Of a stretch of DNA of 35,317 nt, positions 17,101 to 24,470 are shown piece after piece; the stretch's first letter is position 1; each line of letters begins with the position of its first letter. The stretch lies in the NCBI RefSeq assembly GCF_900115145.1, contig NZ_FOVL01000027.1, forward strand, positions 1 to 35,317. The letters are read 5' to 3'. This DNA comes from Salegentibacter flavus. GTDB taxonomy: Bacteria > Bacteroidota > Bacteroidia > Flavobacteriales > Flavobacteriaceae. Below the pieces are notes generated by a model, which saw only the letters and a list, made by a program, of their open reading frames with translations, was not told the origin of the DNA and made no database searches. Position numbers and translations under genes: made by a program.

Positions 17101-17179
17101 GGGCCGGGATTTCCTGGGCTGCCGTGAAAGCTGGTAAAAGTATAATGCTGAGGAGGATCCTTACAAAGAGTAGATTCAT
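14123..17179 (-). CDS. Large T9SS-secreted protein with Ca-binding TSP3 repeat and SprB-like segment
   Basis: A 1018-residue exported protein. It has a cleavable signal peptide (MNLLFVRILLSIILLPAFTA then AQ), a long N-terminal region (about 30-740) of repeating beta-strand blocks such as DKEDHIWVVSKNYYGGT and DGEGNYIYIGDGNFHDD, which look like propeller blades of the kind used as delivery scaffolds, a thrombospondin-type-3 calcium-binding repeat at about 752-785 (DADLDGDGVSDFLDQCPDTP), a segment like SprB repeats (about 790-880, with TCPGKNNGQLKVDV) and a C-terminal type-A sorting domain (about 935-1018, ending SAMPAGIYYLQVQLEKQHAL and KFIKR). The sorting domain directs export and surface attachment by the type IX system. 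No enzyme motif is seen; an adhesion or sensing role is likely. It is coupled to the FnIII lipoprotein gene downstream. Confidence 0.85.
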   Translation of the reverse strand: MNLLFVRILLSIILLPAFTAAQEIPAPLIPTERVTYGNNEHTSRDAIFFSEKDNRGNLIVAGYTERDFSFSDVKIISLNENLEENWSDRLSWDGISYDYPMDLLIDKEDHIWVVSKNYYGGTEANFVIVRYSPSGEKLWEYKSPETVENSTLNMNQYYYFFDDEGYLNFNYQKSQESYSSPSFFKISPNGIPSEEYHVDVPLSKLSHTNDQYQGFSLQYDGTETLFFTRFDEFGFEEKILDLSEHQVNRIKNSLFEETTQSFTDGEGNYIYIGDGNFHDDLGSLHPGLFIFSISPTDEINFFLDDDGSTDKYLLDVRINDNNEILILSNTQPITEDKNEPFLTLEKFSKNGELLSITRVESITGNIGKIDSNEILVRTLSGSLQSYDLDLNLLQTYQESPTEVYFNPQDLHAINGNTFLVGTTISAKYEGSDYNSEEDFYIRKFSDKALSAEFSFNGEGTSKYYNYEMIRDASGDFLVSCREFYGPNNLNLGGSKAPYSKKVIRFNPGLIYQDEEVVDEDFDLWEEPAFSFEAENGDVYRYEIGEERKTVSFYLNDEHSWTRTLNFGNDSYMEINYTNTVDKEGNFIVSSSRFGNYNGKIHKLTPTNEYSYIDTGESVMNSVILSNNWIFSILKDYSVRIYSPRLKLISERQYDENYFFGEHYPTLIEKNNKVLLNVRHKKLVMIFDQFGDYEDRFSLEGLLHPSVALFDENDALNVYHVVGKGLYTEHGHNWSRLAISRYANIVEDYIGPLPDADLDGDGVSDFLDQCPDTPQGTPVNEHGCEAVQLPPDNFKLSTRNETCPGKNNGQLKVDVTEEHNYIIDLNGEEHEFRLGMSFEALSPGFYTACIQVEDESQTRQCFEFEIKGGQTFKAQNRIRKNTMQVSVKEGTGPYLVKINGQDSGVYRENNFDIPVKDGDILEVSSSSACEGKINMLVTIGSVSLSSNPVNEVAKVILPNTPYEFVPVRIFNSSSQLIFSGNLKPDNEQNLTIDTSAMPAGIYYLQVQLEKQHALKFIKR

Positions 17180-17730
17180 TTTAAACCGGGGGATAAAAGA
17201 AAAGTTAAATATATTAAAAAAATCTTAAAATTTATTCCTAGCCGATGGGGTGAGCATGGAATTATATGATCTCTTGAAATTTAGAAGCCTGTGAAATTTT
17301 CGATTTATTTCGAATCTTTTAATTAATAGATAAAGTAGGAGGAGTTGGTTTTGGTCTTAATGATTCCAGATTTGTAAATAGAAATTCGGGGCTGCTATCA
17401 TCGCTGATCTCTTAAAACAGAAATTCCCGTTCAGGTGACGAAACCTGACGGGAATTTTTGTTTTTAATCCGTTGCGGGATTTCCGCTTTATTGTGGAGTA
17501 AGGAGGGTATTTTAAAACCATATAAAATAGGCATTAAGCTTAGGTTTAAACGTTCAGATATTAAACAAACGCTTTTAAGTTCCAATAAAAAAGCGTCGGA
17601 ATAGGATCCCATAAACCGCGAATGTTTTTTGTAGAAAACGGATTTCAAACTGAAATAAAGAAAAGAGGTTTTTGGAAATGACCGAACGTTAAAGCTTAAT
17701 GTCACAAAGGCAATGCAGCATTTATTCCGG
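17180..17730. other. 550-base gap with one hairpin
   Basis: The stretch between the T9SS gene and the DsrE-like gene. A minus frame of 110 codons (17412-17744) overlaps the end of the DsrE gene and reads through the hairpin at 17421-17457; it has no family features and I do not accept it as a gene. The part next to 17180 is AT-rich and should hold the T9SS gene's promoter. Confidence 0.5.
17421..17457. terminator. Hairpin with T-run, probable terminator
   Basis: AAATTCCCGTTCAGGT pairs with ACCTGACGGGAATTT (15 pairs, one bulged T) around a six-base loop, with T-runs on the plus side. It is about 270 bases beyond the end of the DsrE-like gene on the minus strand, so it may end that transcript, although the better T-run is in the other direction. 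Confidence 0.6.
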
Positions 17731-18225
17731 TTAGAAATCAGCAATCATTGAATAGCCATTTTGTTGGTATCCGATCAAGGATATCCAGCCGTTTTCCACC
17801 TGCACAATCTCGGGTAGAATGGAATCGGCAGAAACGTCGAGAGCATGCGCGGCTGCCATACAAATCTCAAACCTAATGCCGTCTGAATCCATGGCCGATA
17901 TCTTTTCGGCAATATCATTTTGCGATCCCGAATCACTTTTCATGTTGTCAGTTGATACAAGATTTACGGAGGGGCCAATTAACACAATAATAATTTCTGG
18001 TTGCTCGCCTTCTATCACCAAGCTCGGATCCTCTATCATTTTATGAATGAGGTTCAGGTGGGCCATAGCTTTATCTGAATCACTGATCCTGAAGTCGAAG
18101 ACAGTCTTTGCTGAGGTAACTCCCTCCATGGCCTCATAGGAACTTTCCGTCTGTGCATGTGCCATTTCCTGTTGCATTAAGCCCAGAAAAGATATTACTA
18201 CTATTAAAAACATTGATTTTTTCAT
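17731..18225 (-). CDS. Periplasmic DsrE/DsrF-like protein
   Basis: A 164-residue protein with a cleavable signal peptide (MKKSMFLIVVISFLGLMQQE then MAHA, cut near residue 25). The mature part follows the DsrE/DsrF fold: AKTVFDFRISDSDKAMAHLN at the start, the strand IIIVLIGPSVNLV, and the C-terminal FEICMAAAHALDV, which carries the Cys where members of this family bind sulfur, and ISLIGYQQNGYSMI. Cytoplasmic relatives relay sulfur in TusBCD or DsrEFH; exported single-domain versions are common in Bacteroidota and their role is unclear. No other sulfur genes are nearby. Confidence 0.78.
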   Translation of the reverse strand: MKKSMFLIVVISFLGLMQQEMAHAQTESSYEAMEGVTSAKTVFDFRISDSDKAMAHLNLIHKMIEDPSLVIEGEQPEIIIVLIGPSVNLVSTDNMKSDSGSQNDIAEKISAMDSDGIRFEICMAAAHALDVSADSILPEIVQVENGWISLIGYQQNGYSMIADF

Positions 18226-18425
18226 AACGAACTAATTTAATTAAAGAAATAATTTATTTGACATTTTCGTATTCTGCACCTTAATAGTTCTTCTATAGGC
18301 CCATTTTTTTGCTACTAATCCATCGATCATCCCTCCTCCAGTTTGTACTCACGTGAAATATTTCCCGGGTTATAGATAAATTGCCTCTGTTGTATTCAGC
18401 CTGTTTAAACCATTAATTTGTTCAT

Positions 18426-18652
18426 TTATAATTTACATAACTTATTTAGTTTTTCCAAGTTCTGTCCCTCAAATAATAGTTCTTTCAAATGCCTGTTTTC
18501 AGCGGATACCGCAGTTAATAAAGATATAGGATTGGTAGAGATGTCTAAAGTGGATGGGTAAACAGCATAAAAAAAATTGATGAGATTCTCCCCCGGCCTC
18601 CCTCATAAATGCACCAAGGTGAACCCAATGTAGCGATGAATTTATTTGTCAC
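18426..18652 (-). pseudogene. Small gene broken by a one-base deletion
   Basis: On the minus strand, a GTG at 18652 opens MTNKFIATLGSPWCIYEGGR. In the next frame the text continues ENLINFFYAVYPSTLDIST, then NPISLLTAVSAENRHLKELL and FEGQNLEKLNKLCKL, and stops at 18426. Adding one G to the G5 run at 18590-18594 joins the two into a 75-residue protein without stops and with a good C-terminal amphipathic helix. The family is not recognised. Either the gene is freshly inactivated, or the homopolymer is a sequencing error and the gene is intact. It lies upstream of the DsrE-like gene on the same strand, 200 bases away. Confidence 0.45.
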
Positions 18653-18673
18653 CGCAATTGTCGCCTATAAACA

Positions 18674-18708
18674 AAAAACCCCGTAAATCCAGGGATTTCG
18701 GGGTTTTT
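18674..18708. terminator. Strong bidirectional hairpin
   Basis: AAAAACCCCG pairs with CGGGGTTTTT and the inner AAATCC with GGATTT, with T-runs in both directions. It stands alone between the broken small gene and the ECF sigma gene. On the minus strand it follows the possible tRNA 3'-end remnant at 18731-18752, as a normal tRNA terminator would. Confidence 0.75.
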
Positions 18709-18730
18709 GATAAAGGCTGGTAGCCAAAAA

Positions 18731-18752
18731 GTGGAGTCGGAGGGAACGACCG
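18731..18752 (-). other. Possible tRNA 3'-end remnant
   Basis: Read on the minus strand, 18752-18731 gives GGTCGTTCCCTCCGACTCCA plus a C. This resembles the T-arm and acceptor end of a tRNA (GGTTCGAATCCCTCC then GACTCCA) with two or three bases lost in the T-loop. There is no matching 5' half, so it is not a tRNA gene. Such stubs are left where integrative elements recombine with tRNA 3' ends. No integrase is in the window, so this is only a suggestion. Confidence 0.35.
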
Positions 18753-19147
18753 TTTTTCAAAGTTTATAGAGTTTATAGGCTTTGCCAGAGGGTATTAAAA
18801 ATTGGTCACCGGATTGGTCTCGCTTTAACAATTTTTAACGTTTTGCTTTTAAAATTGAATCGTTTTGATGTGGTTTAAGTGTTCAGTACTTATCAATTAC
18901 AACTTACTTTTTTGGAGGGCTTATTAGATTATTTTTTTAAAATCCAAATGGATTCGAATAACTTCGGTAGATAATGGAAAATCAAGCTTGAGAATATTTA
19001 ATTTTTTTTGATGAAACTATGATTTTGTGGAAGTTCATAATGTTTAAAAACTAGCAATCCAGAATTTATTTTTCATAACCTTAGCTTAAAACATAGAAAA
19101 CGCTAAAATTAAATGAAAGGCTTTTATTTGGGAAAGCCTAAATTTTA
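18753..19147. other. 395-base upstream region of the ECF sigma gene
   Basis: No gene is seen. The DNA is very AT-rich and runs directly into the start of the sigma factor gene, so it should contain its promoter. No clear operator or riboswitch fold could be picked out by eye. Confidence 0.4.
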
Positions 19148-19732
19148 ATGCAAACCAAAGAAACGCTACTATCAGACCAGCAATTATTAATCGAGTTGAG
19201 AAATGGCAATGAAGCCGTTTTTCCTTTAATATTTGACAGGTATTGGAAAAGGCTTTATTCGTATGCTTTTAAATTATATCGGGACGATAAGATTTGTGAA
19301 GATATCGTTCAGGAAATATTTATTAGCCTTTGGGAAAAAGCTTCAGAATCCCAAATTTTAAACCTGGAAGCCTATTTATTAAGATCGGTAAAATACCGGG
19401 TAGCAAACCATATTAGAAGTTTGAAATTTTCCACTAGCCAGGAAGAAATTCTGAATAGTATTCCTTACCCATCAAATTCAGTGCTCAATCTAGAGTATCA
19501 GGAGTTTGAAAATGAAGTACTCTCCAAGGTAAAAAAATTACCGCCCAGGTGCCGGGAAATTTTTGTTCTTAGTCGCTTTGATAATTACAGTAATTCAGAA
19601 ATTGCTCAAAAACTGAATATTTCTGTTCGTACCGTCGAAAAGCAAATTAGCAATGCTCTTTCCTTTCTCAAAACTAATTTAGAAGACTCTCAATTCACAG
19701 TGCTTATTACCGCAATGTTGGTTCAATGTTAA
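19148..19732 (+). CDS. ECF sigma factor, FecI-like (Bacteroidota SusCD-linked type)
   Basis: A 194-residue sigma-70 family factor of the extracytoplasmic-function group. Region 2 covers about residues 20-90 (FDRYWKRLYSYAFKLY and DICEDIVQEIF-like -10 binding helix), and region 4 about 125-180, with the helix-turn-helix NSEIAQKLNISVRTVEKQIS. Regions 1 and 3 are absent, as in all ECF factors. It is followed by a FecR anti-sigma gene and a SusC gene that has an N-terminal STN domain; this trio is the standard trans-envelope switch in which substrate binding at the receptor releases the sigma factor to transcribe the locus. The target genes are most likely 20853-28926. Confidence 0.92.
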   Translation: MQTKETLLSDQQLLIELRNGNEAVFPLIFDRYWKRLYSYAFKLYRDDKICEDIVQEIFISLWEKASESQILNLEAYLLRSVKYRVANHIRSLKFSTSQEEILNSIPYPSNSVLNLEYQEFENEVLSKVKKLPPRCREIFVLSRFDNYSNSEIAQKLNISVRTVEKQISNALSFLKTNLEDSQFTVLITAMLVQC

Positions 19733-19823
19733 TCAACCTTCCTTAATATTAAGAGTACTTTAAGAAGCAAATTTGGTGTACGTGTTTAGCCCGGAAACTG
19801 TGACTTGTAGTTAAAAGCAGGTT

Positions 19824-20762
19824 TTGAATAAACACGAACTTATTTATCTAGCAGAAAAATATGCAGCTAAAAAAGAAAACTCTCAGGAAAAGCTGGCAGT
19901 AGATGTTTTCTTAAGAAAAGTACAGGAGCAGGAAACTTCGTTTTTGAACCTAGGGCAGGAAAAGCGCGATAAAATTTATCATAGGATAGAGAATGAAATT
20001 TACCTTAGGAAGAAACCCCGAAAGATATACTGGCAAAAAATAATAGCATCCGCTGCTGTACTTTCCCTTATAATAGGTACTGTTTTGCTAAGCCTCATTC
20101 TTGATAACACTATTACTCAGGTTGCCTCCAAAGGTGAAAAGAAGGAAATTGAACTAAATGACGGGAGTAAAATATTTTTAAATTCAGGTTCAAAGATTAG
20201 TTATCCCGAAAACTTCAAAAAAGATCGAAGAATCACTCTCGAGGGGGAAGCATTTTTTGAAGTAGCTCCAAACCCGGAGAAACCTTTCAGAATTAAAACA
20301 GGGAATACCAACACCACCGTTTTGGGAACCTCATTTAATATTAATGCATATAGCAAAGGAAAAGAGAAGATTAGCGTGAGTTCCGGGGTGGTAGAAGTTT
20401 CTTCTTTAAAAAGTCCTTCTCAAAAAATGAAGCTGACCAAAAATATGCAGCTTGTTTTCCACAATGGCAAGAAAACTCTGGTTACTACAGGTACGAGTTC
20501 AAATTATAACGCCTGGACAAAAAATATAATCGTATTGGAAAAGACAAGTTTAGGTGAAACTGCCAGAATTCTTGAAAACTGGTTCGATATAGATATTCGG
20601 TTCGCCAATTCCGATTTAAGGAAGCTCACAATTTCGGGAAAGTTTAAAGATGAAAACCTGGAAACCGTATTACAAAGCATCGCGCTTATTAAAGATTTAA
20701 AAATTGAGTATAAAACCCCCAAAAACATCATTATAAGAGAACATAACAAAAATTTTAATTGA
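19824..20762 (+). CDS. FecR-family anti-sigma factor
   Basis: A 312-residue inner-membrane regulator. The cytoplasmic N-terminus (about 1-75) should hold the sigma factor; one membrane helix lies at about 76-96; the periplasmic FecR domain (about 105-200; ELNDGSKIFLNSGSKISYPE and the FFEVAPNPEKPFRIKT block) and a C-terminal DUF4974-type domain (about 235-305; LEKTSLGETARILENWFDID) should contact the STN domain of the SusC receptor. The frame has no ATG before the conserved N-terminal helix: an in-frame stop lies at 19812 and the first usable codon is the TTG at 19824, so I take TTG as the start. It is 91 bases after the sigma gene. Confidence 0.9.
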   Translation: MNKHELIYLAEKYAAKKENSQEKLAVDVFLRKVQEQETSFLNLGQEKRDKIYHRIENEIYLRKKPRKIYWQKIIASAAVLSLIIGTVLLSLILDNTITQVASKGEKKEIELNDGSKIFLNSGSKISYPENFKKDRRITLEGEAFFEVAPNPEKPFRIKTGNTNTTVLGTSFNINAYSKGKEKISVSSGVVEVSSLKSPSQKMKLTKNMQLVFHNGKKTLVTTGTSSNYNAWTKNIIVLEKTSLGETARILENWFDIDIRFANSDLRKLTISGKFKDENLETVLQSIALIKDLKIEYKTPKNIIIREHNKNFN

Positions 20763-20780
20763 ATTAGCCAAAAAAACAAA

Positions 20781-20806
20781 CCCGTTTCTGCTGCAACAGA
20801 AACGGG
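20781..20806. terminator. Hairpin between fecR and susC
   Basis: CCCGTTTCTG pairs perfectly with CAGAAACGGG around a six-base loop (CTGCAA). The following plus-strand bases are mixed A and T, so termination may be partial. It would set regulator expression apart from receptor expression, letting the sigma factor act on a separate susC promoter in 20807-20852. Confidence 0.6.
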
Positions 20807-20852
20807 TAATTAAAAAATTAGACTACAAATTTTAATCTATAGCCAAATTGTA

Positions 20853-23800
20853 ATGAATACTAATCTACAATTTTTTCTAAATAATTTTTTTAAATCCATT
20901 GCATTTTTAGTGGTGGGTTTACATAGCTGTTTGGGTGGAATAGAAGCCCACGCCACAACTATTAAGGATACATCAATAAGTATTGAGGTTGAAAATGCAT
21001 CAATTCTGGAAGTTTTTTCAGCTATTGAAGATAAAACCCGATTTACGTTTGTTTTTGATGAAAGCATAAAGCAAAATCAATATACTTTTACTTTTAACCT
21101 TGTTAATGAAAAATTAGAGAAGTTATTAAATAAAATAACAGACAAAACTGGTTTTTCATTTAAGAAGATCAACAACACAATCACGGTATATAAGAAACCG
21201 GAAAAAAAAGAAAAGCCTAAACCAAAACACTCACAAAACGAACAGCAAAGACTTGAAGGAATGATTTTGGATGAAGATGGCCTACCCTTGCCGGGGGTCA
21301 CTATTCAAATCAAAGATAGCAACAGAGGAACTATCACTAATATGAGTGGGGAATTTTTCTTAATGGTTGATTCAGATGATATCCTGGTAGTTTCATTTAT
21401 AGGGTTTGAGACTCAGGAAATACCGGTTGAAGGTCGATTCAACATAAATATTACTCTTCAGGAAAATTTAGATGCTTTAGATGAAGTAGTAGTAGTAGGA
21501 TATGGTACACAAAAAGAAGAAAATGTGGTTGGGTCGATTAGTACCGCCAATCTGGGGAATATTGAAACCCGTCCATCGGCTAACATAGCAAGTTCTCTAC
21601 AAGGAGCTGTACCCGGCTTAAATATTAGATCCTCATCTGGTGGTGATCCATCCACAACTCCTGAGATAAATATTCGGGGCTTTAATTCTATAAATGGGGG
21701 ATCTCCACTTATTATAATTGATGGAATAGAAGGTGATATTGCCAATATCAATCCAAATGATATTGAAAGTGTTACTGTTTTAAAAGATGCCGGAGCAGCA
21801 GCTATTTATGGTGCCAGAGGTTCTTTTGGGGTAGTGCTGATAACGACTAAATCCGGAAAAGAAGGCGAATTCAATGTCGAATATTCCAATAATACTGGTT
21901 TTACAACAAATACTACCCGTACCGATTTTGTGACTAATCCTGCTACCTATGCACGCTGGGTGGATGGTGCTATTGGTTCTTATCATAGCGGTTGTTATGT
22001 ATGCTATGACGATGAGGACATGGAAATTGCTGAGCAGGTAGGAAATGGAGAAAGAGAGCCTTTTTATGAAGAGCAGCCTGATGGAACCTATAAGTTCTTT
22101 GGAAATACTGATTTCTATGATTTACTGTTTAAAGATCGAAGATCACATCAAATAAATAATATTTCAGTTTCTGGTGGTTCCGATAAATTAACCGGTGTTA
22201 TCTCAGGACGAACCTACGAACGTGAAAAGATTCAAAATATTCAGGATGCTGAGATGAAACGATATAATCTACAGCTTAAATTGAGTGCTACTCCTTATGA
22301 CTGGTTAAAGTTAAGTGCATTAAGCAGGTTTAGTAGTAGGTTCGATGAGGAATATGCTGGTACAAAAAACGGATGGGGAGGTGAATTTGGCGTTAGTAAA
22401 TGGCGTGATCTTTTTCCAAATCATCCCGCCTTTGTAGACGGCTATGGGGTTAGTGTTGGACGAACCAGGAATGGATATGTTGGCCGTTTAGGTGCCCTGA
22501 AAGAAGGTGCCGCTCACAGGCAATGGCAGTATGAAAACCTGACTAATACCCTTGGTGCTGAAATTAAACCCATAGAAGGATTAGTACTTAATATGAATTA
22601 TAACTATAGTATTGACCGAACAGATCGTACATTTTCCTATAAGCCATTCAGTTATCTATCAGGAGAGAAACTTGAATTAATTGAGAATGCGGGCCTTAAT
22701 CGACTTAATGAATATCGTTGGAAGGATAATTATACCGCAATAAACATATATGGAACCTATACCAGGGAAATTGCAGATAAGCATAATTTCAAGCTTATGC
22801 TCGGTTTTAACCAGGAGGAGTTTGACCGGGACAGAGTGGGAATGGGAATAGAAGATTTGTTGACCAGAGACAAGGCTAATATTGCTTTTGGAACGGAGAT
22901 GTTAAATATGGAAGGTTCTACTTTGGAATGGGCTATTCAGGGATATTTTGGCCGTTTTAACTATGATTATGATGGTAAATATCTTTTGGAAGTTAATGCT
23001 CGTTACGACGGATCATCTCGTTTCCCCGAAGAAAATCGTTGGGGGCTTTTTCCTTCTGTAGCCGGGGGTTGGATAGTTGATAAGGAAGATTTTTGGACAC
23101 CTCTGGAAAGCGCAATATCCTCATTAAAGTTGAAGGCATCCTATGGGAAACTGGGAAATCAAAGTGTAGGAGTAAATACTTTCAGGCAGTTAATAGGTAT
23201 GGGCAGAACCTCGTGGTTATTTGATGGAGAACAAGAGAATTATGCCAGGGTTCCTGCACCACTACCGGCTAATATTGGTTGGGAAAAAATTACGTCAACA
23301 AATGTAGGTGTTGATATGGGCTTTTTGGATGATAAATTAACCGCCTCTGCTGAATGGTATGAGCGTCATACCCGTGATATGTATTTGCCGGGAGAACCAC
23401 TTCCGGGTGTCTTTGGAGCCTCAGAGCCACGGCGTAATTACGCTGCCATGCGAAACAGAGGCTTTGAGGTAACCCTTGGTTATAATGACCAATTTAATGT
23501 ACTGGGTTCTGAGCTATCTCTTAGTGCACAGGCAAATGTGTCAAATAACCGTGGAGTAATTACAAAATTTGACAATCCAAATGGTTTATTAAGTACCTTT
23601 TGGGAAGGACAGCAAATTGGAGAGATATGGGGGTATCGTATAGATGGCCAATTTCAATCTGATGAAGAAGCTGCAGCATTTCAAAATGAATACGGAAGAG
23701 ATAATCTCTTTAGGGTTTACAGGGGGATACTTGATTACGGCTCCAATAGTGATTGGAACTTACTTAGAGGGGGCGATCTAAGATATGTAGATACCGATGG

Positions 23801-24437
23801 GGATGGTAGTATTGATAATGGAAATAATACGCTTGAAGATCCGGGGGATTTGGTTCCAATTGGTAATGCGATGCCACAGTTCCCATTTGGCTTTAATGTA
23901 AATGCTTCATGGAAAAACTTTGATGTCACTGTTATTGGACAGGGAGTTGCCAAACAAGACTGGTATCCCAACGGACCATTGTATTGGGCTACCTTCCACA
24001 GGCCATATACATCTTTTATAAGAAAAGATCTTTTGGACCAGGTTTGGGATCCTGCGCATCCTAACGATCCGAACAGGATATACCCTCAAAGGCAAAGGGC
24101 TTATAATGCCTTAAGTGCCGGCCGTATGTCTTATAATTACAATGACCACTTTTTAACCAATATTGGATATCTAAGGATTAAAAACCTTACTGTGGGGTAC
24201 ACCATTCCAACAACCATTACTAATAAAGTTAATATTAAAAGGCTAAGGATTTTCCTTAGTGGGGAGAATATGTTTACCTGGTCTTTTGGAGGCTTAACGA
24301 AATATTTAGACCCGGAAGAGGTGGGTGCACATGTAAGTTATTCCAACCCTAATAGTGTAAGCGGAAGATCGGCTACAAATACCCAGTTATATCCTATGGG
24401 CAAAACCTTTTCAGCCGGTGTGCAGATCAACCTGTAA
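20853..24437 (+). CDS. SusC/RagA-type TonB-dependent outer-membrane receptor with STN domain
   Basis: An 1194-residue outer-membrane importer. After a signal peptide (about 1-35) comes an STN domain (about 42-112; ASILEVFSAIEDKTRFTFVF), which signals to FecR, then a Lys/Pro linker, a carboxypeptidase-D-like domain (about 132-205; GMILDEDGLPLPGVTIQIKD), the TonB box region DEVVVVGYGTQKEENVVGSI at about 210-229, the plug (to about 345; INIRGFNSINGGSPLIIIDG and VTVLKDAGAAAIYGARG) and a 22-strand-type barrel ending in FSAGVQINL. It forms a lidded pore with the SusD partner encoded next (33 bases on). The substrate cannot be told from the receptor alone; the phosphodiesterases downstream suggest a phosphodiester. 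Confidence 0.95.
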   Translation: MNTNLQFFLNNFFKSIAFLVVGLHSCLGGIEAHATTIKDTSISIEVENASILEVFSAIEDKTRFTFVFDESIKQNQYTFTFNLVNEKLEKLLNKITDKTGFSFKKINNTITVYKKPEKKEKPKPKHSQNEQQRLEGMILDEDGLPLPGVTIQIKDSNRGTITNMSGEFFLMVDSDDILVVSFIGFETQEIPVEGRFNINITLQENLDALDEVVVVGYGTQKEENVVGSISTANLGNIETRPSANIASSLQGAVPGLNIRSSSGGDPSTTPEINIRGFNSINGGSPLIIIDGIEGDIANINPNDIESVTVLKDAGAAAIYGARGSFGVVLITTKSGKEGEFNVEYSNNTGFTTNTTRTDFVTNPATYARWVDGAIGSYHSGCYVCYDDEDMEIAEQVGNGEREPFYEEQPDGTYKFFGNTDFYDLLFKDRRSHQINNISVSGGSDKLTGVISGRTYEREKIQNIQDAEMKRYNLQLKLSATPYDWLKLSALSRFSSRFDEEYAGTKNGWGGEFGVSKWRDLFPNHPAFVDGYGVSVGRTRNGYVGRLGALKEGAAHRQWQYENLTNTLGAEIKPIEGLVLNMNYNYSIDRTDRTFSYKPFSYLSGEKLELIENAGLNRLNEYRWKDNYTAINIYGTYTREIADKHNFKLMLGFNQEEFDRDRVGMGIEDLLTRDKANIAFGTEMLNMEGSTLEWAIQGYFGRFNYDYDGKYLLEVNARYDGSSRFPEENRWGLFPSVAGGWIVDKEDFWTPLESAISSLKLKASYGKLGNQSVGVNTFRQLIGMGRTSWLFDGEQENYARVPAPLPANIGWEKITSTNVGVDMGFLDDKLTASAEWYERHTRDMYLPGEPLPGVFGASEPRRNYAAMRNRGFEVTLGYNDQFNVLGSELSLSAQANVSNNRGVITKFDNPNGLLSTFWEGQQIGEIWGYRIDGQFQSDEEAAAFQNEYGRDNLFRVYRGILDYGSNSDWNLLRGGDLRYVDTDGDGSIDNGNNTLEDPGDLVPIGNAMPQFPFGFNVNASWKNFDVTVIGQGVAKQDWYPNGPLYWATFHRPYTSFIRKDLLDQVWDPAHPNDPNRIYPQRQRAYNALSAGRMSYNYNDHFLTNIGYLRIKNLTVGYTIPTTITNKVNIKRLRIFLSGENMFTWSFGGLTKYLDPEEVGAHVSYSNPNSVSGRSATNTQLYPMGKTFSAGVQINL

Positions 24438-24470
24438 TTTTTCTATTGAAATAAGGAGATTATCAAATAC

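Noticed and set aside
17412-17744. 110-codon minus frame after the DsrE-like gene
   Set aside because: It overlaps the end of that gene, runs through a terminator hairpin and has no recognisable domain.
18731-18752. A functional tRNA gene on the minus strand
   Set aside because: Only the T-arm/acceptor end resembles a tRNA; no D-arm, anticodon arm or 5' acceptor strand can be found upstream.
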